From Flavobacterium sp. MK4S-17 (GTDB taxonomy: Bacteria > Bacteroidota > Bacteroidia > Flavobacteriales > Flavobacteriaceae), in NCBI RefSeq assembly GCF_009848495.1, contig NZ_WWEP01000009.1, positions 62,001 to 126,000 on the forward strand: a stretch of 64,000 nucleotides of DNA, given 5' to 3'. Both the position numbers and the translations under genes were made by a program. Below are positions 1-7,596 of this stretch, in pieces. The stretch's first letter is position 1. Every line of letters starts with the position of its first letter. The notes beneath the pieces were generated by a model that was given only the letters and a program-made list of their open reading frames with translations, did no database searches and had not been told where the DNA came from.

Positions 1-2533
1 AGTTATCAAACTGGGTTACATATAAGTCAGAATCCTTAGCTACTGCAACAGGCACAAAATTGGTAATATCATCCGGGGTTATAATTACACCACATGCATG
101 AATACCTGTATTCCTTAAAGAGCCTTCAAGCACTTTTGCCTGCTGTATGGTTTCAGAACTTAAATCGCCGCTTTCAGCTAATGATAAAAGTTCCTGTACC
201 CTTTCAAATTCTTCTGAACGCAAAGCACCCCGTAATGAAGGTGCATCCATATTAAAAATCTTTGCCAGCTTCATGTTTGGTATAAGCTTGGCAATTTTGT
301 CGGCTTCAAATAAAGGCAGGTCAAGCACACGTGCAGTATCCCTTATTGAAGATTTTGCCGCCATGGTACCATAGGTAATAATCTGCGCTACCTGGTTAGC
401 TCCATATTTATTAATAACATATTCCATAACACGCCCCCTGCCCTCATCATCAAAATCAATATCAATATCGGGCATCGAAATACGGTCTGGATTAAGGAAA
501 CGCTCAAAAAGCAGGTCGTAAGCAATAGGGTCTATATTGGTAATACCAAGGCAATAGGCTACAGCACTGCCTGCCGCCGAGCCCCTGCCCGGCCCTACAG
601 AAACACCAAGCTTTCTTGCTTCGGCTATAAAATCCTGAACAATAAGAAAATAACCCGGATATCCTGTATTTTCAATAGTTTTTAATTCAAAATCAAGCCT
701 CTCGCTTATTTCCGGTGTTATCTCGCTATATCTTTTTTTAGCCCCTTCATAGGTAAGGTGCCTAAGGTATTTATTTTCACCGCGCTTGCCGCCATCCTGG
801 TCATCTTCCGCAACCAAAAATTCCTGTGGTATGGTAAATTTAGGCAACAGCACATCACGGTATAAAGAGTAGGTTTCTATTTTGTCAACTATCTCTTTAG
901 TAGTTACTATTGCTTCGGGCAAATCCTGAAAAAGTTTTTTCATTTCTTCGCCCGGCTTAAAGTAATATTCATTATTGGGCAGCCCGTAACGGAACCCTCG
1001 GCCGCGCCCTTTAGGTGTAGCCAGTTTTTCCCCATCTTTCACGCACAATAAAATATCATGCGCATGTGCATCTTCCTTATTTACATAATAGGTGTTATTG
1101 GTTGCCACCAGTTTTACATCATGTTTTCTTGCAAGGGTTATTAAAGTCTGGTTTACCCTGTCCTCATCTTCCTGCCCATGGCGCATTAGTTCAATATAAA
1201 AGTCATCGGTAAAAATTTCTTTCCACCAAAGCAAAGCCTCTTCTGCCTGGTTCTCACCTACATTTAATACCTTGTTAGGTATTTCACCATACAGGTTCCC
1301 CGAGAGGACTATAATATCTTCTTTATATTTTTCTACTACTGCCCTGTCAATACGTGGAACATAATAAAACCCATCAGTATAGGCTATAGAAGACATTTTG
1401 GCCAGATTATGATATCCATTTTTATTCTTGGCAAGAAACACCACCTGGTAACCATTATCTTTACGTGTTTTATCCTTGTGGTTTTCACAAACATAAAATT
1501 CGCATCCTACAATAGGTTTCATTATAACTTCCTGAGGTTGTTCACCTTTTTCAATAGCCTCTTTATTTTTGGCTTCGGCCGCCTTATTATGGTTTAACAC
1601 ACTGCTTACAAAGTGGAAAGCCCCCATCATATTGGCATGGTCGGTCATGGCAACAGCAGGCATTTTATATTTGGCAGCAGCCTTAACCAAATCAGGCACA
1701 GCTATGGTACTCTGCAGTACGGAAAATTGTGTATGGTTGTGCAGGTGAACAAAATCAACCTCCTGCAAATCGCGCTTTTCCTGCTGTGTTGGTGCCGCAG
1801 GGGTATTAACAACTTTTAATTTTTCAAGGCGCTTACGAATTTCATCTGATGCCGCCTTTAAGTTTATGTGTTTTAACCCTATCAGCTGGATGGGCTGAGG
1901 GTTTTTTATCTTAAAATCATTAAAATAAGCGGGGTGCACATCAAGCTCTTCATGGGTAAATACTTCCCTTTTTACAAGCTCAAGGAAACAACGCGTTGTA
2001 GCCTCAACGTCTGCAGTGGCATTATGTGCTTCCGCAAAAGGTTCCCCAAAAAGATATTCATGCAATTCTGTAAGTGTAGGCAGTTTAAACTTACCGCCAC
2101 GACCGCCCGGCAACTGAAGCAGTTCGGCTGTTATTTCCGTACAGGTGTCAAGCACTTTCATTTTGCCTAATGTAGTTTCCAAACCAAAGCGGTGAAACTC
2201 ACAACCCATTATATTAACATCAAAACCTACATTTTGGCCTACTATAAACTTTGATTTTGCAATAGCCTCATTAAATTTTTCAAGTACTTCCTTCAGGCTG
2301 ATTCCTTGCTCAGTAGCCAGTTCGGTACAAATACCATGTATGCGTTCGGCATCATAGGGTATGTTAAAGCCTTCCGGCTTTATAAGATAATCCTGGTGCT
2401 CTATAAGCGCCCCCATATCATCGTGCAGTTGCCATGCAATTTGAATACAGCGTGGCCAGTTTTCTGTATCGGTAACAGGGGCATCCCAACGTTTGGGTAA
2501 TCCGGTGGTCTCGGTGTCAAATATCAGGTACAT
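1..2533 (-). CDS. dnaE: DNA polymerase III alpha subunit with fused N-terminal proofreading exonuclease (partial, 3' end beyond window)
   Basis: Replicative DNA polymerase catalytic subunit. I translated the minus strand from the ATG at 2533-2531. Residues 1 to about 200 form a DEDDh 3'-5' exonuclease (DTETTG at residues 6-11). A PHP domain starts near residue 260 (HLHNHTQFS). The polymerase core then appears, with PDIDIDFDDE near residue 687 holding catalytic aspartates. About 844 codons are present and the C-terminal part (fingers, OB fold) lies left of the window. N-terminal fusion of the proofreader to a DnaE-type polymerase is usual in Bacteroidota and differs from PolC, where the exonuclease sits inside PHP. 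A -7 element at 2589-2596 and a leader stem-loop precede it. Confidence 0.97.
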   Translation of the reverse strand, partial: MYLIFDTETTGLPKRWDAPVTDTENWPRCIQIAWQLHDDMGALIEHQDYLIKPEGFNIPYDAERIHGICTELATEQGISLKEVLEKFNEAIAKSKFIVGQNVGFDVNIMGCEFHRFGLETTLGKMKVLDTCTEITAELLQLPGGRGGKFKLPTLTELHEYLFGEPFAEAHNATADVEATTRCFLELVKREVFTHEELDVHPAYFNDFKIKNPQPIQLIGLKHINLKAASDEIRKRLEKLKVVNTPAAPTQQEKRDLQEVDFVHLHNHTQFSVLQSTIAVPDLVKAAAKYKMPAVAMTDHANMMGAFHFVSSVLNHNKAAEAKNKEAIEKGEQPQEVIMKPIVGCEFYVCENHKDKTRKDNGYQVVFLAKNKNGYHNLAKMSSIAYTDGFYYVPRIDRAVVEKYKEDIIVLSGNLYGEIPNKVLNVGENQAEEALLWWKEIFTDDFYIELMRHGQEDEDRVNQTLITLARKHDVKLVATNNTYYVNKEDAHAHDILLCVKDGEKLATPKGRGRGFRYGLPNNEYYFKPGEEMKKLFQDLPEAIVTTKEIVDKIETYSLYRDVLLPKFTIPQEFLVAEDDQDGGKRGENKYLRHLTYEGAKKRYSEITPEISERLDFELKTIENTGYPGYFLIVQDFIAEARKLGVSVGPGRGSAAGSAVAYCLGITNIDPIAYDLLFERFLNPDRISMPDIDIDFDDEGRGRVMEYVINKYGANQVAQIITYGTMAAKSSIRDTARVLDLPLFEADKIAKLIPNMKLAKIFNMDAPSLRGALRSEEFERVQELLSLAESGDLSSETIQQAKVLEGSLRNTGIHACGVIITPDDITNFVPVAVAKDSDLYVTQFDN

Positions 2534-2570
2534 AACCGGTTTAAAATTTGGAAGTTAAAAAGAAAAAGCC

Positions 2571-2596
2571 GCCCAAAGGGCAACTTTTCAAATATA
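2571..2596 (-). promoter_or_regulatory. dnaE promoter (-7 TATATTTG at 2589-2596) followed by a 5' leader stem-loop
   Basis: On the minus strand TATATTTG fits the Bacteroidota -7 consensus TAnnTTTG exactly. The expected start site, about 5 bases downstream, falls at the foot of a hairpin (GTTGCCC, loop TTT, GGGCGGC; about 2584-2568) that is followed by a U-rich run. Either this is a 5' stem-loop of the dnaE mRNA or a second terminator for the upstream RRM gene. Confidence 0.6.
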
Positions 2597-2632
2597 CATC
2601 TTTTTTAAATGAGCTAAAAAAAGGTTTATCAA

Positions 2633-2657
2633 CAAAAAAACCACCCGAAGGTGGTTT
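2633..2657 (-). terminator. Terminator of the RRM gene
   Basis: An inverted repeat CCACC/GGTGG, extended by AAA/TTT, encloses a TTCG tetraloop when read on the minus strand. A run of U follows. It sits 21 bases past the RRM stop codon. Confidence 0.85.
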
Positions 2658-2677
2658 GCAGTTTCAGTACTATATAA

Positions 2678-3025
2678 TTAGTAACGGTTATATCCGCCAC
2701 GGTCGCCGCCACCACGGTTAAAACCACCGCCGCCACGGTTACCACCGCCACGATTATTATTAAAACTCCTTCTGTCAGTTTCCGGTCTTGGTTCTGATTT
2801 GTTAACCACAATAGTCCTTCCCTGAACAGTAGCCCCATTTAGCTCATCAATCGCTTTTTGGGCTTCACTGTCGTCCGGCATTTCAACAAAGCCGAAACCT
2901 TTACTCCTGCCGGTAAACTTATCTGTAATAATCTTTACAGATTCTACCGAACCATAAGCCTCAAAAGACTCTCTTAAATCTGCTTCCTCAATACTAAACG
3001 GAAGGCTTCCTACAAAAATATTCAT
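2678..3025 (-). CDS. RRM-domain RNA-binding protein with glycine/arginine-rich tail
   Basis: Small single-strand RNA-binding protein of 115 residues. One RNA recognition motif fills residues 1-80, with RNP2 at IFVGSL (residues 3-8) and RNP1 as KGFGFVEM (about 42-49). Residues 85-115 are a low-complexity RGG/GGG-rich tail ending NRY. Such proteins are common in Bacteroidota and cyanobacteria and are often cold-inducible or abundant; target RNAs are not evident here. It is monocistronic, with its own -7 element (3058-3065) and a strong UUCG terminator. The tail's repeats also open a spurious reading frame in another frame. Confidence 0.93.
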   Translation of the reverse strand: MNIFVGSLPFSIEEADLRESFEAYGSVESVKIITDKFTGRSKGFGFVEMPDDSEAQKAIDELNGATVQGRTIVVNKSEPRPETDRRSFNNNRGGGNRGGGGFNRGGGDRGGYNRY

Positions 3026-3057
3026 ATATAAAATTTAATTACTCTTTAATTATATGG

Positions 3058-3065
3058 CAAATGTA
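3058..3065 (-). promoter_or_regulatory. -7 promoter element of the RRM gene
   Basis: TACATTTG on the minus strand, an exact TAnnTTTG match, 32 bases before the start codon. Confidence 0.7.
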
Positions 3066-3111
3066 ATCTTATTTCCTTATAAAACAGTTTTTTACCTATT
3101 AAATTATTATA

Positions 3112-3138
3112 AATAAAAAAGCCCCGCGTTTGCGGGGC
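3112..3138 (-). terminator. Terminator of the DUF6252-like lipoprotein gene
   Basis: A GC-rich stem GCCCCGC/GCGGGGC with a 4-base loop is followed on the minus strand by a U-run. It starts 7 bases past the lipoprotein stop codon. Confidence 0.9.
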
Positions 3139-3144
3139 CTGCTA

Positions 3145-3615
3145 TTACTGTACTTGTGTTATCCGAACTTTATAAAAAACACCGTTTTGAAAATTAACAA
3201 CATCCCCGTTTTCATCCTCTGCATTAAACCGGAAAGTGCCGGTTATATATCCTTTGCTAACATCTGTATCCTGAGCGTTTATTATAATTTCACCATTTCC
3301 TATATCTGTTCCTGTTTGGTATTCTTCCGATATTCCGTCTGCTGCTATCCTGTATGTTGCTTTACTTGTTTCGTTTACCCCCAGCTGATAAGTTCCCGGT
3401 GTTATGTTTGCAGTTTTTAAAGTTAGTTGTTCATAACCGTATGATGCCTGAATGGTAAGGGAATTATCCAACCCGATGATTGCATTAAATTCTGAAGCCC
3501 TCCACAACTCGTTATCCCGTAACCCCTGTACTGCGGGATTATTGAATTTTACGTCTTCTTCACAAGAGGTAATGGCTATCAGTAACACTAATAGTGATAT
3601 AAATTTTCTCATCAT
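3145..3615 (-). CDS. Small lipoprotein, DUF6252-like
   Basis: A 156-residue predicted lipoprotein. The N-terminal signal ends in a lipobox (AITSC, Cys about residue 18) followed by EED, an acidic stretch compatible with surface-lipoprotein export in Flavobacteriia. The mature part looks all-beta, with a late segment (GYITGTFRFNA) reminiscent of the DUF6252 family; this assignment is from memory and moderate. Two adjacent ATG codons (3615 and 3612) could start it. It is monocistronic, with a -7 element at 3655-3662 and its own terminator, and diverges from rpsP. Substrate or role unknown. Confidence 0.75.
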   Translation of the reverse strand: MMRKFISLLVLLIAITSCEEDVKFNNPAVQGLRDNELWRASEFNAIIGLDNSLTIQASYGYEQLTLKTANITPGTYQLGVNETSKATYRIAADGISEEYQTGTDIGNGEIIINAQDTDVSKGYITGTFRFNAEDENGDVVNFQNGVFYKVRITQVQ

Positions 3616-3654
3616 TAATCAGTTAGAAAAGGTAAACTAAAAATTTTCCAACGA

Positions 3655-3662
3655 CAAAAATA
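3655..3662 (-). promoter_or_regulatory. -7 promoter element of the lipoprotein gene
   Basis: TATTTTTG on the minus strand, an exact TAnnTTTG match, 39 bases before the start codon. Confidence 0.65.
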
Positions 3663-3786
3663 GTTTTTTATGGAATATATCCTAATTAAAATAAAATAAA
3701 TCATAATAAAAATTAATAAATCAGGGCTCAGAAATACAAATTTTCTTAAAAAACCAGTTTAAAACTGTTTGTATTATAAGTTTTTA

Positions 3787-3794
3787 TATATTTG
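3787..3794 (+). promoter_or_regulatory. -7 promoter element of rpsP-rimM
   Basis: TATATTTG, an exact -7 match. A TTG at 3769-3771 could be the -33 element, although the 15-base spacing is a little short. The leader is about 45 bases. Confidence 0.75.
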
Positions 3795-3843
3795 CACCCT
3801 TAATTAACAGAGGTCGGGAACCTCAAAATTTAATCTAAAGATT

Positions 3844-4413
3844 ATGCCTGTAAAAATCAGATTACAAAGACACGGTAAAAAAGGTAAACCTTTTTACTGG
3901 GTAGTAGCCGCAGATTCGCGCTCTAAAAGAGATGGTAAATTCCTTGAAAAACTAGGAACTTACAACCCAAACACAAACCCTGCAACTATAGACCTGAACA
4001 TTGATGCAGCCGCAAAATGGCTACACAACGGTGCACAGCCTACAGATACTGCAAGGGCTATCCTTTCTTATAAAGGAGCTTTATTAAAGCACCACCTTGA
4101 TGGCGGAGTTCGCAAAGGTGCCCTTACACAGGAGCAGGCCGATGAGAAACTAGCCAAATGGCTTGAAGAAAAAGCTAACAAGGTAGATGCTAAAAAAGAC
4201 GGCCTTTCTACAGCTAAAGCCGATGCTAAAGCTAAAGCGCTTGAGGCTGAAAGAAAAGTAAATGAGGAGCGTATTGCCGCAGCTAAAAAAGCTGAGCAGG
4301 AAGCTACCGCTGAAGCACAACAGGAAGAAGCTGCTGCCGAAGGTGAGGAAACTGCCGGAGCAGAAGCTGATGCACCTGCTGCAGAAGAAAACAACGAAGA
4401 AACCCAAGCTTAA
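3844..4413 (+). CDS. rpsP: 30S ribosomal protein S16 with long C-terminal extension
   Basis: Small-subunit ribosomal protein bS16, needed for 30S assembly. The conserved core is at the start (PVKIRLQRHGKKGKPFY, then AADSRSKRDG) and ends near residue 85. Typical bS16 is 80-100 residues; this one is 189. The extra ~100 residues are Ala/Glu/Lys-rich (repeats of KADAKAKAL, EEAAAEGEE type), predicted helical then acidic and disordered. Such tails occur in other Flavobacteriia. rimM follows 14 bases downstream, the classical rpsP-rimM pairing. Confidence 0.97.
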   Translation: MPVKIRLQRHGKKGKPFYWVVAADSRSKRDGKFLEKLGTYNPNTNPATIDLNIDAAAKWLHNGAQPTDTARAILSYKGALLKHHLDGGVRKGALTQEQADEKLAKWLEEKANKVDAKKDGLSTAKADAKAKALEAERKVNEERIAAAKKAEQEATAEAQQEEAAAEGEETAGAEADAPAAEENNEETQA

Positions 4414-4427
4414 TTTAAGCCGCGATA

Positions 4428-4955
4428 ATGCGTAAAGAAGATTGTTTCTATTTAGGTAAAATCGCAAAAAAATTCAGCTACAAGGGCGAGGTACTGGCTT
4501 ACCTGGATACCGATGAGCCCGGGTTATACGAAAATATGGAATCAGTGTTTGTTGAACTCAACAATCATCTGGTTCCATTTTTTATTTTAGAGTCACGCCT
4601 TCATAAAAATGATTTTTTAAGGATACGATTTGAAGATATGGACAGCGAGGAGGCCGCAGATAGAATTTTAGGATGCGAATTGTATCTCCCTCTTACTGCA
4701 CTGCCGGCGTTAGAAGGCAATAAATTTTATTTTCACGAAATTATAGGCTTTACAGCCGAAGACAAAAGGTTAGGCAATGTTGGTATTATAACCGGTGTTA
4801 ATGATAATTCTGCCCAGCCGCTTTTTGAAATTAAAAAAGGTGAAACAGAAATATTAATCCCTATGATTGACGACTTTATTATTAAAGTTGACAGGGAAAA
4901 TAAAACAATACTGCTGGACACGCCCGAAGGCCTGATAGATTTATACTTAAGCTAG
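4428..4955 (+). CDS. rimM: 16S rRNA maturation factor RimM
   Basis: Assembly factor for the 30S head that binds the bS19/uS13 region; 175 residues, normal length. The N-terminal RimM barrel shows the expected FYLGKIAKKFSYKGEV opening. The C-terminal PRC-barrel half carries YFHEIIGF and a conserved IPMIDDFI segment. It starts 14 bases after rpsP with no terminator between, so the two are co-transcribed. trmN6 follows 34 bases later and may belong to the same transcript. Confidence 0.96.
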   Translation: MRKEDCFYLGKIAKKFSYKGEVLAYLDTDEPGLYENMESVFVELNNHLVPFFILESRLHKNDFLRIRFEDMDSEEAADRILGCELYLPLTALPALEGNKFYFHEIIGFTAEDKRLGNVGIITGVNDNSAQPLFEIKKGETEILIPMIDDFIIKVDRENKTILLDTPEGLIDLYLS

Positions 4956-4989
4956 GTACCGCAATCTCTTCATCTTATATATAATATAT

Positions 4990-5697
4990 ATGTTCCAATT
5001 TAAGCAATTTACCATTAAACAGGATAAATGTGCCATGAAGGTAGGGACAGACGGAGTTCTTTTGGGAGCATGGGCACCCATTGCGCACAATCCTTTTAGT
5101 ATATTAGATATAGGCGCAGGCACAGGGCTTATTGCCCTTATGCTTGCACAACGCAGCGGTGCGGAACAAATTGATGCCATTGAGGTAGATGATGATGCCT
5201 ATGAACAGGCCGTTGATAATTTTGAGGATTCGTCATGGGGTGACAGGCTGTTTTGTTACCATGCAGGGCTGGATGAGTTTGTTGAAGAAATGGAAGAAGA
5301 GGAATATGACATGATAGTATCCAATCCTCCCTTTCATGATGAAAATTACTCGAGTGGCAATCTACAGCGAGACCGTGCAAGGTGTACAGCATCGTTACCT
5401 TTTGATGAACTGGCACAAGCAGCGGCGGCATTGCTATCAAAAAACGGTGTATTTACTATTATTATACCCTATAAACAGGAACAGGCTTTTACAGATATTG
5501 CCACACAATATAACCTAACCCCTTTTAAAATAACAAGAGTAAAAGGAACTCCTGAAAGTGAGATAAAACGCAGCCTTATGGCATTTTCTTTCAACAATAT
5601 ACCTGCCGAAGTTAATGAACTGGTTATTGAAACTGCACGCCACCAATACACACAGGAATATATAGAGCTAACAAAAGAATTTTATTTAAAATTATAG
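4990..5697 (+). CDS. trmN6: tRNA1(Val) (adenine(37)-N6)-methyltransferase
   Basis: SAM-dependent N6-adenine methyltransferase (YfiC/TrmN6 family) modifying A37 of tRNA-Val; 235 residues. SAM-binding motif I reads DIGAGTGLIAL (about residues 35-45) and the N6-adenine catalytic motif is NPPF followed by HDEN (about 113-120). It lies 34 bases past rimM with no visible terminator or -7 element, so read-through from rpsP-rimM is likely. Its last 16 bases overlap the end of the convergent CrtO-like gene. Confidence 0.93.
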   Translation: MFQFKQFTIKQDKCAMKVGTDGVLLGAWAPIAHNPFSILDIGAGTGLIALMLAQRSGAEQIDAIEVDDDAYEQAVDNFEDSSWGDRLFCYHAGLDEFVEEMEEEEYDMIVSNPPFHDENYSSGNLQRDRARCTASLPFDELAQAAAALLSKNGVFTIIIPYKQEQAFTDIATQYNLTPFKITRVKGTPESEIKRSLMAFSFNNIPAEVNELVIETARHQYTQEYIELTKEFYLKL

Positions 5698-6158
5698 TGC
5701 TCTTCCAAAAATCTCTTTATCCTTCGCTTATTGTATTGCTGCAATAATGCAGGATAAAGATGAAAAATAATATTCGCCACCATAAGGGGCACAATAATCC
5801 CGGAATGAAAATCGGCCCAATAACTTATTAATATAATTATTAAAGTTAGTAAAAAACCTATCAGATGGCTTATTTCAGCATTAGTCATTTCATCATAAAG
5901 CCGGATTATATTGCCTTTGCCCTCAGCACTATTTAATCGCAATGCGGGATTAAGATTTTTCCAAAAGGAATGTATTATTATTCTCTTCATTAAAATTACA
6001 CCTATGTATCTATTGGCATTTTCACTTTTTAAAAAATTCATATTTTTAAATTTTTTATAAAAGGCTTTTCTATTCAGGGCATTATTTAACAGCAATCCAA
6101 AAACAGCAGTTGCAAATACAATAGATATTGAGGCAGCTATGTAAAAAATTAAAGGCAT
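5682..6158 (-). CDS. CrtO-like integral membrane protein (putative glycosyl-carotenoid acyltransferase family)
   Basis: A 158-residue protein with an N-terminal transmembrane segment (residues 4-25) and two more near 98-115 and 120-135. The second half resembles Staphylococcus CrtO (glycosyl-4,4'-diaponeurosporenoate acyltransferase): an AEISHLIGFL segment matching AELIHWISIL, then ANIIFHLYPALLQQYNKRR matching the family's ANxxxxxxQRYNRPR end. This is recognition by motif memory, moderate confidence. No carotenoid genes are nearby, so the acyl acceptor is unknown. Base composition is more AT-rich than the neighbours. It overlaps trmN6 tail-to-tail by 16 bases. Confidence 0.6.
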   Translation of the reverse strand: MPLIFYIAASISIVFATAVFGLLLNNALNRKAFYKKFKNMNFLKSENANRYIGVILMKRIIIHSFWKNLNPALRLNSAEGKGNIIRLYDEMTNAEISHLIGFLLTLIIILISYWADFHSGIIVPLMVANIIFHLYPALLQQYNKRRIKRFLEEHYNFK

Positions 6159-6297
6159 ATTTTTAATTTTAATAGTAGATACAGGCGCTCCGGCTTACTA
6201 TCTATTATATTTCTATCAGATGTTATTTAAAATTCACAAATAAACAATTTCAATCGAAATAACACACAAAAATTTATCTTTTTGTTAGAAAACTCTT

Positions 6298-6305
6298 TAC
6301 ATTTG
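6298..6305 (+). promoter_or_regulatory. -7 promoter element of the acyl-CoA dehydrogenase gene
   Basis: TACATTTG, an exact -7 match, 23 bases before the ATG at 6329. Confidence 0.75.
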
Positions 6306-6328
6306 CCATCTATTAAAACAAATAGCAA

Positions 6329-7507
6329 ATGAAACCTGATCTTTTCCAGGCACCTGATTACTATCTGTTGGACGAGTTGCTGACAGATGAGCACAAAATG
6401 GTGCGCGATGCTGCCCGCGAATGGGTTAAGCGCGAAGTTTCCCCAATAATAGAAAAATATGCCCAAAAGGCTGAATTCCCAAAGCAAATAATTAAAGGAC
6501 TTGCAGATATTGGTGCATTTGGCCCTTACATACCTGAAGAGTATGGCGGTGCAGGGCTTGACCAGATTTCTTACGGGCTTATAATGCAGGAAATTGAAAG
6601 GTGCGACAGCGGCGTGCGCTCTACAGCTTCTGTGCAATCTTCGCTGGTTATGTATCCTATATGGAAATATGGTAATGAAGAACAGCGTAAAAAATACTTG
6701 CCAAAACTTGCCAGCGGTGAGTTTATAGGCTGTTTCGGCCTTACAGAGCCTGATTACGGTTCTAATCCCGGCGGCATGGTAACCAACTTTAAAGATAAAG
6801 GCGACCATTACCTGCTTAACGGTGCCAAAATGTGGATAAGCAATGCCCCGTTTGCTGATATAGCGGTAGTATGGGCTAAAAATGAAGAAGGCCGCATACA
6901 CGGGCTAATTGTAGAACGTGGCATGGAAGGTTTCACTACTCCTGAAACACACAATAAATGGTCATTAAGGGCATCAGCTACAGGCGAGCTTATTTTTGAT
7001 AATGTAAAAGTCCCTAAAGAAAACCTTTTACCGAATAAATCAGGTTTAGGCGCTCCGCTTGGCTGCCTTGATTCTGCACGTTATGGTATTGCCTGGGGTG
7101 CTATTGGCGCAGCAATGGATTGTTATGATACAGCACTGCGCTATGCAAAAGAACGCGTGCAGTTTGACAAGCCTATTGCAGCTACGCAGTTGCAGCAGAA
7201 AAAACTTGCCGAAATGATTACCGAAATAACCAAGGCGCAGCTTTTAACATGGAGGCTGGGAGTTTTAAGGAATGAAGGTAAAGCTACTTCGGCACAAATA
7301 TCAATGGCAAAAAGGAATAATGTTGATATGGCTATTAATATAGCCCGCGAGGCACGCCAGATTTTAGGCGGTATGGGCATAACGGGAGAATATTCTATAA
7401 TGCGCCATATGATGAACCTTGAAAGTGTGATAACCTATGAGGGCACGCATGACATCCATTTACTGATAACCGGTATGGATATTACAGGCCATGCAGCATT
7501 TAAATAA
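6329..7507 (+). CDS. gcdH: Acyl-CoA dehydrogenase, glutaryl-CoA dehydrogenase type
   Basis: FAD-dependent acyl-CoA dehydrogenase of 392 residues. It most resembles glutaryl-CoA dehydrogenase, which oxidises and decarboxylates glutaryl-CoA to crotonyl-CoA in lysine/tryptophan breakdown. Visible marks are the FAD/substrate loop CFGLTEPDYGSNPGG (about residues 130-145), the ARYGIAWGAIGAA helix typical of GCDH, and the catalytic glutamate in TYEGTHDIH (near 370), the same context as human GCDH Glu370. It is monocistronic, with its own -7 element and a perfect 12-bp-stem terminator. Exact substrate is inferred. Confidence 0.9.
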   Translation: MKPDLFQAPDYYLLDELLTDEHKMVRDAAREWVKREVSPIIEKYAQKAEFPKQIIKGLADIGAFGPYIPEEYGGAGLDQISYGLIMQEIERCDSGVRSTASVQSSLVMYPIWKYGNEEQRKKYLPKLASGEFIGCFGLTEPDYGSNPGGMVTNFKDKGDHYLLNGAKMWISNAPFADIAVVWAKNEEGRIHGLIVERGMEGFTTPETHNKWSLRASATGELIFDNVKVPKENLLPNKSGLGAPLGCLDSARYGIAWGAIGAAMDCYDTALRYAKERVQFDKPIAATQLQQKKLAEMITEITKAQLLTWRLGVLRNEGKATSAQISMAKRNNVDMAINIAREARQILGGMGITGEYSIMRHMMNLESVITYEGTHDIHLLITGMDITGHAAFK

Positions 7508-7545
7508 TAGCCAGGCATTATTTTTGTATTTATAAAATCAATTGT

Positions 7546-7577
7546 AAAAGCTTCCTTATACAAGGAAGCTTTTTTAA
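7546..7577 (+). terminator. Terminator of the acyl-CoA dehydrogenase gene
   Basis: A perfect 12-bp inverted repeat (AAAAGCTTCCTT / AAGGAAGCTTTT; 7546-7557 and 7562-7573) with a 4-base loop and a U-run. The U-run merges into the next promoter's -7 element. Confidence 0.93.
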
Positions 7578-7582
7578 TTTTG
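7575..7582 (+). promoter_or_regulatory. -7 promoter element of the DUF3050 gene
   Basis: TAATTTTG, an exact -7 match that begins inside the U-run of the preceding terminator, 14 bases before the ATG. Confidence 0.65.
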
Positions 7583-7596
7583 TAAAAAATAATGCT

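Noticed and set aside
147..2500. Plus-strand open frames of 60-80 codons in the dnaE region
   Set aside because: All are antisense shadows of dnaE, with no promoters or recognisable domains.
2629..2838. Open frame with valine/alanine-rich product opposite the RRM tail
   Set aside because: It is an alternate-frame shadow of the RGG repeats in the RRM gene and has no family resemblance.
4068..4467. Two minus-strand open frames rich in Ser/Ala and Phe
   Set aside because: They mirror the repetitive rpsP tail on the other strand, with no promoter or conserved motif.
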